DNA of 64,000 bases, from the NCBI RefSeq assembly GCF_015351395.1, contig NZ_JADKPV010000005.1, forward strand, positions 1-64,000, read 5' to 3'. Origin of the DNA: Savagea serpentis. Lineage in GTDB: Bacteria; Bacillota; Bacilli; Bacillales_A; Planococcaceae. How positions within the stretch are numbered: the first letter of the stretch is position 1; the number at the start of each line of letters is the position of its first letter. Positions 17,357 to 25,660 of the stretch are shown piece by piece. The position numbers and the translations under genes are program-made. Under the pieces are notes generated by a model. It was given only the letters and a program-made list of their open reading frames with translations, did no database searches and was not told the origin of the DNA.

Positions 17357-17803
17357 CTATTCTTTCTTCATTTCTTCGTGCAAAGCACTTAAATATCGTG
17401 AAAATTGCTGAACCTCATCTTCCCCTAAATGAGTGAGCATGTTTTGTAAATATGTTTGTCTCTTTTCAATCACTTCTTCGATAATACGTTCACCTTCTGG
17501 TAATAAATGAATGCGCACGACGCGGCGATCTTGTTCATCTCGGACGCGTTTCACAAGTTCATTCTTTTCCATGCGATCGACGAGATCTGTTGTCGTACTG
17601 AATGCCAAGTACATCTTTGCTGATAAGTCCCCTATCGTCATATCCCCTAATTCAAACAACCATTGTAGTGCGATAAATTGCGGAGGTGTAATTTTATAGT
17701 TCGTTAAAATTTTACGACCTTGTTGTTTAATAATTCCAGCGATATGTCGTAAATCTTTTTCCATTTGCGCAATTTCAGTATGACGTTGATCGGATTGAGT
17801 CAT
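17357..17803 (-). CDS. ysmB: MarR-family regulator
   Basis: A 148-residue winged-helix regulator of the MarR family. The recognition region LSAKMYLAFSTTTDLVDRMEKNELV is near residues 59-83 and is followed by the wing VRDEQDRRVVRIHL. It sits directly upstream of racE, the conserved place of ysmB. An imperfect palindrome GACA...TGTC (17827-17844) overlaps the likely -10 region of its own promoter and may be an autoregulatory site. The target genes are unknown. Confidence 0.85.
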   Translation of the reverse strand: MTQSDQRHTEIAQMEKDLRHIAGIIKQQGRKILTNYKITPPQFIALQWLFELGDMTIGDLSAKMYLAFSTTTDLVDRMEKNELVKRVRDEQDRRVVRIHLLPEGERIIEEVIEKRQTYLQNMLTHLGEDEVQQFSRYLSALHEEMKKE

Positions 17804-17876
17804 TTCTTCCCCTCCTTCAAAACGATGACATACTGTATATTGTCGCCTTTTTCAACCGTTTGTGCAACTATTTTTA

Positions 17877-18341
17877 TTACACATTTACTCGATTCAGTTC
17901 TTCAATCAGTGTCTTTTGTGTATCATTCCATGGATACGGTTTTCCTGTATGTTTATCGATTTGGACGATAACACCGCGCCCTGTGAAAACGACTTGTTCT
18001 TTTTCGTTTTTCCCCATGTAGTGAATATCGAGCGATGTATTGCCTAAATAATGCACTTTTACATACACTCGAATTTCTTCTTCATAAAAAATTTGATGTA
18101 AAAAATCACATTGCATATCAGCTACGACAGAAAATTTATCAATTTCTTCTACATGTTTAAAATTTAAAATTTGAACACGCTTTAAATATTCAATACGAGC
18201 ATGTTCTAAATAACGAAATACTTCAACATTATTCAAATGACCAAACGCATCTAAATCACTAAATTTTACGCGGATTGGTACGTAAAAATTAAAATCCTTT
18301 TGCCACTCTTCCCAATTTTGTATATATGTTGCTTTACTCAT
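17877..18341 (-). CDS. ysmA: Acyl-CoA thioesterase (4HBT hot-dog fold)
   Basis: A 154-residue hot-dog thioesterase of the YbgC/4-hydroxybenzoyl-CoA type. It has the catalytic motif KFSDLDAFGHLNNVEVFRY (residues 26-44) with the family Asp and the HxNN element. It should hydrolyse short or medium acyl-CoA. It holds the position of B. subtilis ysmA. A FadR-like box lies 66 bp upstream, so its expression may be tied to fatty-acid availability. Confidence 0.85.
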   Translation of the reverse strand: MSKATYIQNWEEWQKDFNFYVPIRVKFSDLDAFGHLNNVEVFRYLEHARIEYLKRVQILNFKHVEEIDKFSVVADMQCDFLHQIFYEEEIRVYVKVHYLGNTSLDIHYMGKNEKEQVVFTGRGVIVQIDKHTGKPYPWNDTQKTLIEELNRVNV

Positions 18342-18407
18342 AACATTCTCCCTTTCTAAACGTTCTTTCTCTTTACTTTACATCATTTTTTAAAAATAAC
18401 AATACTT

Positions 18408-18425
18408 TTAATGAATAACCATTCA
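18408..18425. promoter_or_regulatory. FadR-like operator upstream of ysmA
   Basis: TTAATGAATAACCATTCA matches 16 of 18 positions of the B. subtilis FadR box. It lies just upstream of a TTGTTA-16-TAAAGT promoter-like pair reading into the thioesterase gene. Confidence 0.5.
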
Positions 18426-18435
18426 TTTTCTGCTC

Positions 18436-18463
18436 AAAAAAAGGATGGCTAAGCCACCCTTTT
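18436..18463 (-). terminator. Terminator of the lva-like operon
   Basis: The minus strand folds AAAAGGGTGGC/GCCATCCTTTT with a three-base loop and ends in a T run. It lies a few bases past the acyl-CoA ligase stop codon. Confidence 0.75.
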
Positions 18464-18467
18464 CACT

Positions 18468-20120
18468 TTATTCTCCTATTTTATCTTGCAACTGTCTCCA
18501 AAGTACCTTTCCGCTACTCGTCATTGGGAACTCTTCCCAAAATTCAATTTCACGTGGGTATTTATAGGCGGACATTTGTTGTTTCGACCAATCGATTAGT
18601 TCTTCTGCTGTCACTTTTCCTTTATAGTCCTCTTTTAATATAATGAGTGCTTTTACTGTTTCTCCACGCTTTTCATCGTAGGAACGTACGACGCAAGCTT
18701 GTCTTACAGCAGGATGACCAAACAAAATGGATTCAACTTCACTCGGCCATACTTTATAGCCAGAAGCATTAATCATACGTTTCACTCGGTCGACCATAAA
18801 GAAATAGCCATCTTCATCTACTTTGACGATATCCCCTGTTTTGAAAAATCGCTTTCCATCAATCATAACAAAGCTGTCATCATCTGGTCGATTATAATAT
18901 TCAATGAGCATTTGAGGTGCATGCACTAACAATTCTCCTTCTTCACCAATCCCTAGCCATTCTCCTGTTTCCACGTGCCTGACACGCGCATCGACACCGA
19001 ATGCCGGGATTCCGAGACATTGGAGTTTCGGCCGTTCAGGAGGATTAAAATGCGTATGAGACATCGTTTCGGATAATCCATAGCCTTCGACATAACGAAG
19101 CCCTGTCACTTCATACAGACGTTCTCCTACCGCTTCTGGCATCGTCGCACCCCCGCCACCGATAATGAGTAAAGAAGATAGATCATAGTCATAAATATTA
19201 CTTTGTGATAAAAAATCAATGACCATCGTACTTATATTAATCCAGTTTGTACAACGATACGTTTCAATCGCCCGCGCCGCATATCCTTTATCCCAACGTG
19301 TTAATAAGACGATTGTACCGCCAGCATAAAGAGGCGCAAATCCACTATGGACGAGTCCTGTCACATGGAATAATGGCAATGTGGCGAGCGCTACTGTATC
19401 TGACGTCATCGACATCCAATGTGCCGCTCCAACGACATTCGCCTGAATCGTGCGATTCGTATGTACACATCCTTTCGGTTCACCTGTTGTACCCGAAGTG
19501 TAAGGAATCATTGCGACATCATCATTTTCTCCTGTATCATCTAGTAATGTACTTGCTCTTTGCAACGCTTCTTGCCAAGGAATAGTATGGGGGAATCTTT
19601 TGCATGGCTCCTTGACAATATCAGGTAAAGCACTCACTGCTTTTTCTTCCTCAATATAGTCACGATACGTTGCAATAATCGGATTTTCTAATTGTCCATC
19701 TCCAACAAAGACTTCTGCAATTGGATATAATTCTTGAGAAATGCAAGCATGATGAATATCTCCATCTTGTAAATAAAATTGTAGTTCAGGCGTTTTACTC
19801 ATCGGGTTGATCGGTACGGCAACTGCGCGATTGCGTAAAATAGCATAAAGTGCGATTAAGTATTGTGGTGCATTTTGCATAAAGAGCATGACATTTTCGC
19901 CACGCTTCAACTTCCAATGAGTTGCCATAAAAGCTGCTAATGTGTCGACTTCTTCAATGAATTGACGATAGGTCAAGGCACGTCCATAATATTCAATAGC
20001 CACTTTATTAGGATATCGCTGAGCAGAAATACGTAAGTTTTCATACAAGGTTGTCTCCGGAACGGTAATTGTCTTCGTTAACAATGGTGGCCAATACTCA
20101 AAGTGTTTCGTCTGTTGCAT
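18468..20120 (-). CDS. Acyl-CoA ligase (fatty-acid/hydroxyacid-CoA ligase type)
   Basis: A 550-residue ANL-superfamily ligase. The nucleotide-binding motif IPYTSGTTGEPKG is near residue 205, EGYGLSETMSH near 340, the hinge region DRVKRMINASGYKVWP near 440, and the catalytic lysine motif PMTSSGKVLWRQL near the C-terminus. It activates a carboxylic acid to acyl-CoA. It is the last gene of an operon with an ACAD10/11-type dehydrogenase, SDR and APH kinase. In that setting it corresponds to LvaE of the levulinate pathway, so a 4-oxo or 4-hydroxy acid substrate is plausible. A plain long-chain fatty acid is the alternative. Confidence 0.85.
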   Translation of the reverse strand: MQQTKHFEYWPPLLTKTITVPETTLYENLRISAQRYPNKVAIEYYGRALTYRQFIEEVDTLAAFMATHWKLKRGENVMLFMQNAPQYLIALYAILRNRAVAVPINPMSKTPELQFYLQDGDIHHACISQELYPIAEVFVGDGQLENPIIATYRDYIEEEKAVSALPDIVKEPCKRFPHTIPWQEALQRASTLLDDTGENDDVAMIPYTSGTTGEPKGCVHTNRTIQANVVGAAHWMSMTSDTVALATLPLFHVTGLVHSGFAPLYAGGTIVLLTRWDKGYAARAIETYRCTNWINISTMVIDFLSQSNIYDYDLSSLLIIGGGGATMPEAVGERLYEVTGLRYVEGYGLSETMSHTHFNPPERPKLQCLGIPAFGVDARVRHVETGEWLGIGEEGELLVHAPQMLIEYYNRPDDDSFVMIDGKRFFKTGDIVKVDEDGYFFMVDRVKRMINASGYKVWPSEVESILFGHPAVRQACVVRSYDEKRGETVKALIILKEDYKGKVTAEELIDWSKQQMSAYKYPREIEFWEEFPMTSSGKVLWRQLQDKIGE

Positions 20121-20132
20121 AGCTTCTCCCTC

Positions 20133-20840
20133 CTAATGGATATAGTGTTGAATCATTCCTCGTTCATAATACGGAATGACACGCATCGTATGTTGTTGTG
20201 CTACATAAGCAAGTTCATTTTCATATCCTTGTTTCATTAACATTCTTCCCGTCTTCGATTGCCGTAATCTCGATTTAGCTTTCGTCGCTTTTTGATCATA
20301 AGTCGCATAAGCCACTTCAGCTCGTTCTGTTAAGCGAGTATGAGGATGTTGCTTTAACCATTCCGCCATCCATTGCCCTGCCCCATATACATCTTCAATC
20401 GCCAATGCGCCATGAGAGCCTGCGCAAACGAGCGTCCAATTTTCTTCTTGGAAAAACGCTTCAACGATCGCTCGATTGTTCAATAAAGAACCGATTAATA
20501 CACGCTTTGCCCCTTCACTTTTTCGAATGGCAAGCGTCCCATTCGTCGTCAACATGACGACTTGTGTCGGAAGATGACTTTGAATGAGTGCAGTCGGGAG
20601 CGGTGGCGCAAAATACGGCTCAATCGGACGGCCATCTTTTTCCCCGATTAGTTGACTGCCTGCTAAAGCATGATGCCGTTCAAGCGCTTCTTTCTCACTC
20701 TCCGCTGGGTAGATTGCTTGCACTCCTTTTTCCATTAACGTCACAATCGTCGACGTTGCTAACAAAATATCAAAAACGACGACATTTTGTCCTTGAATAT
20801 TTTCTGGTATCTCATCTTGCGAAAAAACGACATCAATCAT
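20133..20840 (-). CDS. ComB-like 2-phosphosulfolactate phosphatase family protein
   Basis: A 235-residue protein of the ComB family. The family segments are VFDILLATSTIV near residue 20, MLTTNGTLAIRK near 95, and CAGSHGALAIEDVYGAGQ near 138. ComB enzymes are magnesium-dependent phosphatases that remove phosphate from 2-phosphosulfolactate in coenzyme M synthesis. There is no reason to expect coenzyme M here. The ATG at 20840 overlaps the kinase stop (ATGATTGA), implying translational coupling; an ATG three codons earlier is possible. Lying directly after a kinase suggests a phosphorylated intermediate as substrate, but this is inference. Confidence 0.75.
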   Translation of the reverse strand: MIDVVFSQDEIPENIQGQNVVVFDILLATSTIVTLMEKGVQAIYPAESEKEALERHHALAGSQLIGEKDGRPIEPYFAPPLPTALIQSHLPTQVVMLTTNGTLAIRKSEGAKRVLIGSLLNNRAIVEAFFQEENWTLVCAGSHGALAIEDVYGAGQWMAEWLKQHPHTRLTERAEVAYATYDQKATKAKSRLRQSKTGRMLMKQGYENELAYVAQQHTMRVIPYYERGMIQHYIH

Positions 20841-21894
20841 AGGCTTCATCCATCGTTTGAACAGCGAGTTGAACCATATTGGATACGAGACGATTAAAAT
20901 GTTTAAAGCGCGAGTCCGTCGTCTGGCCTTTCGCATATCGATAGTAAATTTGTTGGCCAATAACTGCTAATTTAAAGTAAGCGAATGTCATATAATAATG
21001 AATATTCGATACGTCGCGACCACTTTTTTTAGCATATGCTTCGATAAATTGCTGACGCGTATAAAAGCCGTCCATCATCGTAACAGGCGGTGTCCCGAGC
21101 GCATATTTCAAAATATCGGGATCATCCGGCTCAATCCAATAACTCATCGCAACCGCTAAGTCAACGAGTGGATCTCCGACGGTCGACATTTCCCAATCGA
21201 ACAAACCTGTCATTTGTGATAAATCTTCTGAAAACATCGCATTGTTTAATTTATAATCGTAATGAATAATCGTCGCTTGTGCCGTCTTCGGAACATGCGT
21301 CACTAAATAATCCATTAAGCGTTCAACATCGGGTAATTTTGTCGTTTCGACACGTTGATATCGTTTCGTCCAACTGTTCGCCTGTCTTTCCATAAATCCT
21401 TCTGGCTTCGTCATTTCAAGTAAATTTGCCTTTGCTGGATCGACCGCATGTAACTGTACAAGCGTATCTACCATGAGATGCGATAATTGATTACCCATCG
21501 ATGCCTCATAAGTGATAGAAGATGGTATTTCTGTATCAAATACGAGTCCCTTACGGCGTTCCATAATGAAAAATGGAGCGCCGATGACGGTTTCATCATC
21601 AGAAAAAGTGTATGGCTTCGGTGCAATTTGAAAGTGTGAGTGCAGTCTGCTTAACCATGTATATTCTCTTTCCATATCATGCGCTCTCGGAGCGATTGGA
21701 CCGAGTGGCGGACGACGGAGTACCGCTTCCCAATCTCCCCTTTTTAATAAATACGTTAAATTTGAATGCCCTGCGCTAAATTGTTTAATTCGAAGAGGCT
21801 CATGAGGTACTCCTTCAATATGTTGGTCGATATAGTCATTTACTTGATCGAGAGGCAGTTGTTCTTCTTTTCTCACTTCGATTATTTCAGACAT
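20833..21894 (-). CDS. APH-type kinase, ACAD10/11 N-domain-like (LvaA-like)
   Basis: A 353-residue aminoglycoside-phosphotransferase-fold kinase. It has the N-terminal IKQFSAGHSNLTYLL and AVLRRPPLGPIAPRAHDMEREY (ATP-binding lysine/arginine region), the catalytic IIHYDYKLNNAMF near residue 240 (Brenner-type HxDxxxxN), and the metal-binding GLFDWEMSTVGDPLVDLA near 265. This is the pattern of the APH domain fused to acyl-CoA dehydrogenase in animal ACAD10/ACAD11 and of Pseudomonas LvaA, which phosphorylates 4-hydroxyacyl-CoA. The ATG at 21894 is nine bases after AAAAGGGGG. It lies directly downstream of an ACTAGT-type palindrome. Confidence 0.85.
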   Translation of the reverse strand: MSEIIEVRKEEQLPLDQVNDYIDQHIEGVPHEPLRIKQFSAGHSNLTYLLKRGDWEAVLRRPPLGPIAPRAHDMEREYTWLSRLHSHFQIAPKPYTFSDDETVIGAPFFIMERRKGLVFDTEIPSSITYEASMGNQLSHLMVDTLVQLHAVDPAKANLLEMTKPEGFMERQANSWTKRYQRVETTKLPDVERLMDYLVTHVPKTAQATIIHYDYKLNNAMFSEDLSQMTGLFDWEMSTVGDPLVDLAVAMSYWIEPDDPDILKYALGTPPVTMMDGFYTRQQFIEAYAKKSGRDVSNIHYYMTFAYFKLAVIGQQIYYRYAKGQTTDSRFKHFNRLVSNMVQLAVQTMDEAYD

Positions 21895-21912
21895 AGTGTT
21901 CATCCCCCTTTT

Positions 21913-21930
21913 ATACTGACTAGTTAGTAT
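21913..21930. promoter_or_regulatory. TetR-type operator before the kinase gene
   Basis: ATACTGACTAGTTAGTAT is an almost perfect 18-bp palindrome between the TetR stop codon and the kinase start. It shares its core with the site at 24648 at the head of the same operon. Confidence 0.6.
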
Positions 21931-21953
21931 GTTCGAAAGAAGGATGAATGTTC

Positions 21954-22520
21954 TCACCCTTCTTTTACAATTCCTTTAAAAAAGATATCGCTATACGCAT
22001 CACTTAATTGAGCCGCTGTCAAAGCTCCGTGTGGATTAAACCAATTATAGCTGTAATTCGTCAAACTTAAAAAAGCAAATGCTGTAATCGCTGGATCTAG
22101 TGATTCTAATAATTCTCCTGCTTCAATTCCTTGACGGATCACTTCTTCAATGACGAGTCTAAATTCATCACGTTTCTCTTTTACTTCAACGCTATTCGTA
22201 TCCATTAAATGACGCATTTCACGCAAGAAAACACGTGCTCGCGCTCCTTGAATTTCAATGTCTTGAATGAGTAGATGAAACATTGCTGTTAGCTGGTCTT
22301 TCGCTGTTTCATATTCTGCGATTACTTGTTGTTGGCGATGTAAAAGATCGTCAATGTATTGCGTATGAATATCCATCAACAATTGCTCTTTCGATTGAAA
22401 ATAATAATAAAATGTTCCTTTCGTTACGTCGAGTGCATCGACGATATGTTGAATCGATGTTTCGGTAAAGCCTTGTTTTTCGAAGAGTTCAATACTCGTT
22501 GCGATAATTTTATTTTTCAT
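21954..22520 (-). CDS. TetR-family regulator of the lva-like operon
   Basis: A 188-residue TetR-type repressor with an N-terminal helix-turn-helix at about residues 22-45 (SIQHIVDALDVTKGTFYYYF) and a TetR_C domain of the kind found in fatty-acid regulators. The ATG at 22520 gives the usual N-terminus (MKNKIIATSIELF); the longer open frame overlaps the SDR gene. It is embedded in the operon, between the SDR and kinase genes. Similar palindromes at the operon head and directly after this gene are the likely binding sites. Confidence 0.82.
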   Translation of the reverse strand: MKNKIIATSIELFEKQGFTETSIQHIVDALDVTKGTFYYYFQSKEQLLMDIHTQYIDDLLHRQQQVIAEYETAKDQLTAMFHLLIQDIEIQGARARVFLREMRHLMDTNSVEVKEKRDEFRLVIEEVIRQGIEAGELLESLDPAITAFAFLSLTNYSYNWFNPHGALTAAQLSDAYSDIFFKGIVKEG

Positions 22521-22572
22521 GTATACCACACTTTCTTTTTCATACTCTTCTACAAATTTACCACACCTTTTA

Positions 22573-23340
22573 CTATAACGCACTCGCTCCGCCATCTACG
22601 GGTAAAATGACGCCTGTGACATAATCAGATGCCCTACTTGCTAAAAAAAGCGCCGGTCCTTTTAAATCGGAATCACTTCCTAAACGGCCAAGCGGGGTAC
22701 TTTTACGGATTTCCTCCCCTCCGTGTTCAATTAGTACTTTCGACATTTTTGTCGGGAAAAAACCTGGCGCTAAAGCGTTAACACAAATGCCTGAGGCTCC
22801 CCATTTCACCGCCAAATCTTTCGTAAAGGTCATCAACGCTCCTTTGCTCGTGTTATAACTTAAGGTTTGCATAAAGGGCGGTGTGCCTCCGAATCCAGCG
22901 ATGGAAGCGATATTAATCACTTTCCCCGATTTATTTGGAAGCATGACGTGACCGACTGCACGGCACATGAGAAATGCACCTGTAACATTTACATCCATCA
23001 CTTTTTGCCAACCTTGTAAAGGCGTTTGTTCAATCGGTGCTGCCCATGAAGCTCCGCTATTATTCACTAAAATATCAATCGTTCCAAACTGATCCACTAC
23101 TTGGCGCACGACTTGCTCGACTTCTTGTTCATCTGTTACGTCACAATGAATCCCTAACGTCGTGACGTGATAGTCATTTGCAAGTTGCATAGCCGCTTTT
23201 TCACAAGCTTCTCCGTCCCTTGAACAGACAATGACATTCGCTCCTGCTTCCGCATACGTTTCGGCAATTTGGTAGCCGAGCCCCCTCGCTCCGCCTGTAA
23301 TGAGCGCTACTTTTCCTTTCAGTGTAAACATTTCTTTCAT
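22573..23340 (-). CDS. Short-chain dehydrogenase/reductase (LvaD-like position)
   Basis: A 255-residue SDR with the cofactor motif TGGARGLGYQIA near residue 15, NNSG near 92, and the catalytic Ser-Tyr-Lys set (INIASIAG, then YNTSK near 166). It ends in the usual VDGGASAL. It should use NAD(P)H. The operon context (ligase, APH kinase, ACAD) points to reduction of a 4-oxoacyl-CoA or oxidation of a hydroxyacyl-CoA, as LvaD does in Pseudomonas. The start ATG at 23340 is twelve bases after the dehydrogenase stop. Confidence 0.83.
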   Translation of the reverse strand: MKEMFTLKGKVALITGGARGLGYQIAETYAEAGANVIVCSRDGEACEKAAMQLANDYHVTTLGIHCDVTDEQEVEQVVRQVVDQFGTIDILVNNSGASWAAPIEQTPLQGWQKVMDVNVTGAFLMCRAVGHVMLPNKSGKVINIASIAGFGGTPPFMQTLSYNTSKGALMTFTKDLAVKWGASGICVNALAPGFFPTKMSKVLIEHGGEEIRKSTPLGRLGSDSDLKGPALFLASRASDYVTGVILPVDGGASAL

Positions 23341-23352
23341 TTCCTCAACCCC

Positions 23353-24561
23353 TTATGAATATTTTCGTAATTCAAGTCGTGCAATTTGGCGACTATGCAC
23401 TTCGTCTGGCCCATCTGCTAAACTTAATGTTCGAGCATTCGCGTACATATGTGCTAATGGAAAATCATCGCTCACACCAGCACCCCCAAATACTTGAATC
23501 GCACGATCAATTACTTTTTGAGCCATACGCGGAGCGACTACTTTGATCATCGCAATTTCTGCTTTCGCCTCTTTATTGCCAACTGTATCCATCATGTAAG
23601 CTGCCTTTAATGTGAGTAAACGGGCTTGTTCAATTTCCATTCTCGAGTCTGCAATCCACTGTTGGACGATACCATGGTGCGCGATCGGTTGGCCGAATGT
23701 ACTTCTGGAAAGTGCTCGTTTTGACATCAATTCAATCGCACGTTCTGCCGCTCCAATTAAACGCATGCAATGATGGATTCTTCCTGGTCCGAGACGTCCT
23801 TGCGCGATAGCGAATCCTTTCCCTTCTCCCCATAACATATTGCTCGCAGGCACACGCACATTTTTAAATTCCACTTCTCCATGTCCTTCTGGGGCACTAT
23901 CATAACCGAATACAGGAAGCATCCGTTTCACAGTGACGCCTGGTGTATCCATCGGTACGAGAATCATCGATTGTTGTTCATATTTCGGTCCATCTGGGTC
24001 ACTTTTTCCCATAAAGATGGCCACTTTACAACGTGGATCCCCAGCACCCGATGTCCACCATTTCGTCCCATTCAAAATGTAGTCATCTCCGTCGCGTACG
24101 ATACTCGATTGAATATTCGTCGCATCGCTTGAAGCAACAGCTGGCTCTGTCATTGCAAAACAAGAACGAATTTCACCTGCAAGTAATGGTTTTAACCATT
24201 GTTCTTGCTGTTCTTCTGTCCCGTATTGCACGAGCACTTCCATATTTCCTGTATCGGGTGCGCTACAATTGAACACTTCTGGCGCAATAGCAGAACGACC
24301 CATAATTTCACAAAGTGGTGCATATTCTAAATTTGTCAAACCTGCTCCGAATTCATCTCCTGGCATGAACAAATTCCATAACCCTTGCTTTTTCACTTCT
24401 TCTTTCAATTGTTCCATAATAGGGGGAATCGTGCTGAATCGATCCTCCATCGCATCGAGTTGTTCTTTGTATACGCTTTCATTTGGATAAATATAGGCTT
24501 CCATAAAATCGGTTAACTTACTTCTTAACTTCTCTACTTTTTCAGAATAACTAAAATTCAT
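23353..24561 (-). CDS. Acyl-CoA dehydrogenase, ACAD10/11 type (LvaC-like)
   Basis: A 402-residue flavoprotein of the acyl-CoA dehydrogenase fold. It has the FAD region [15 protein letters not shown] near residue 138 and [18 protein letters not shown] near 170. At the usual catalytic-glutamate position the sequence is LADGPDEVH, with Asp383 replacing Glu; this DGPDEVH signature is that of the ACAD10/ACAD11 group. In that group a kinase first phosphorylates a 4-hydroxyacyl-CoA and the dehydrogenase-fold enzyme then eliminates phosphate. The partner kinase is encoded in the same operon (20833-21894). It is the first gene, behind a promoter and TetR-type palindrome. Confidence 0.85.
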   Translation of the reverse strand: MNFSYSEKVEKLRSKLTDFMEAYIYPNESVYKEQLDAMEDRFSTIPPIMEQLKEEVKKQGLWNLFMPGDEFGAGLTNLEYAPLCEIMGRSAIAPEVFNCSAPDTGNMEVLVQYGTEEQQEQWLKPLLAGEIRSCFAMTEPAVASSDATNIQSSIVRDGDDYILNGTKWWTSGAGDPRCKVAIFMGKSDPDGPKYEQQSMILVPMDTPGVTVKRMLPVFGYDSAPEGHGEVEFKNVRVPASNMLWGEGKGFAIAQGRLGPGRIHHCMRLIGAAERAIELMSKRALSRSTFGQPIAHHGIVQQWIADSRMEIEQARLLTLKAAYMMDTVGNKEAKAEIAMIKVVAPRMAQKVIDRAIQVFGGAGVSDDFPLAHMYANARTLSLADGPDEVHSRQIARLELRKYS

Positions 24562-24647
24562 CTCTACTCCTCCTCATTGTGCTAAGAATCAACGTAAAAA
24601 ACTAATATACTCACTTTCCATACTTTATTCTTTTATTTCACACCTTT

Positions 24648-24665
24648 ATACTAACCAGTCGGTAT
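24648..24665. promoter_or_regulatory. TetR-type operator at the head of the lva-like operon
   Basis: ATACTAACCAGTCGGTAT is an imperfect 18-bp palindrome immediately downstream of the promoter and 87 bp before the dehydrogenase start. It resembles the sites at 21913 and 9652. Confidence 0.6.
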
Positions 24666-24674
24666 GTTATTTAT

Positions 24675-24703
24675 AATATATTCTTTATCCTTTTAAAAAG
24701 CAA
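24675..24703 (-). promoter_or_regulatory. Sigma-A promoter of the lva-like operon
   Basis: TTGCTT (24698-24703) and TATATT (24675-24680) on the minus strand are 17 bp apart. The TetR-type palindrome follows at the expected transcription start. The remaining part of this intergenic stretch (24704-24831) shows no gene. Confidence 0.65.
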
Positions 24704-24831
24704 GTATTTTTGTATTTGAAACAAATTTTTAATGCTTCAGCTTATTTAAGTAATCGTTTTCAATGAAAATATTTTTCGTATGATGATGTTTCATTTAGAT
24801 GAAAAAAGACAATATTTTTTCCAAACAAAAA

Positions 24832-24855
24832 ACTCACCCTAAATTTAGGGTGAGT
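24832..24855 (-). terminator. Terminator after sdhB
   Basis: A perfect 24-bp palindrome with 12-bp arms (ACTCACCCTAAA and its complement) followed by a T run on the minus strand, ten bases past the sdhB stop. Confidence 0.85.
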
Positions 24856-24865
24856 CCTGTAGATT

Positions 24866-25633
24866 TTAGTCTACCATATGGTCGCTTCCGAAGAAGTTTT
24901 TGAACATTTGAACTGTTGTTGCACGGTTAAGTGATGCGATTGACGTTGTCAAAGGAATCCCTTTCGGACATGCTACGACACAGTTTTGTGAGTTACCACA
25001 TTCTCCAAGTCCACCGTCTTTCATAATTTCTGCAAGACGCTCATCTTTATTCATTGATCCTGTTGGATGTGTGTTGAATAAACGAACTTGTGAAAGAATC
25101 GCTGGTCCAATGAAGTCTGTTTTATCGTTAACGTTAGGACATGCTTCTAAACATACACCACATGTCATACATTTTGATAATTCATAAGCCCATTGACGTT
25201 TGCGTTCTGGCATACGTGGACCTTCACCTAAATCATATGTTCCATCGATTGGAACCCATGCTTTTACTTTCTTAAGTGAGTCAAACATAAATTCACGGTC
25301 GACGATTAAGTCACGTACGACTGGGAATGTTGACATTGGCTCGAGAGTAATCGGTGATGGTAATTGGTCAATTAATGCTGTACAAGATTGACGTGGACGT
25401 CCGTTAATAACCATTGAACATGCTCCACATACTTCTTCAAGACAGCTCATTTCCCAGTTAATTGGTGTCGTTTTCTTACCGTCTTTCGTCACTGGATTAC
25501 GTTGAATTTCCATTAACACAGAAATAACGTTCATGTTTGGACGATATGGGATCGAAAACTCTTCCCAATATGAATCAGAGTTAGCCGTGTCTTGACGACG
25601 CACTTTTAACTCGATTGTCTTATTCTCGCTCAT
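24866..25633 (-). CDS. sdhB: Succinate dehydrogenase iron-sulfur subunit
   Basis: A 255-residue iron-sulfur protein that passes electrons from the flavoprotein SdhA to the membrane anchor. The [2Fe-2S] ligands are C64, C69, C72 and C84 (CLEEVCGAC...C). The [4Fe-4S] and [3Fe-4S] centres use CMTCGVCLEACP near residue 155 and CGNSQNCVVACPKG near 218. It is the third gene of sdhCAB, 27 bp after sdhA, and ends in a strong terminator. Confidence 0.95.
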   Translation of the reverse strand: MSENKTIELKVRRQDTANSDSYWEEFSIPYRPNMNVISVLMEIQRNPVTKDGKKTTPINWEMSCLEEVCGACSMVINGRPRQSCTALIDQLPSPITLEPMSTFPVVRDLIVDREFMFDSLKKVKAWVPIDGTYDLGEGPRMPERKRQWAYELSKCMTCGVCLEACPNVNDKTDFIGPAILSQVRLFNTHPTGSMNKDERLAEIMKDGGLGECGNSQNCVVACPKGIPLTTSIASLNRATTVQMFKNFFGSDHMVD

Positions 25634-25660
25634 TTCGTATTTTCCCCTTTCCTCTTATTA

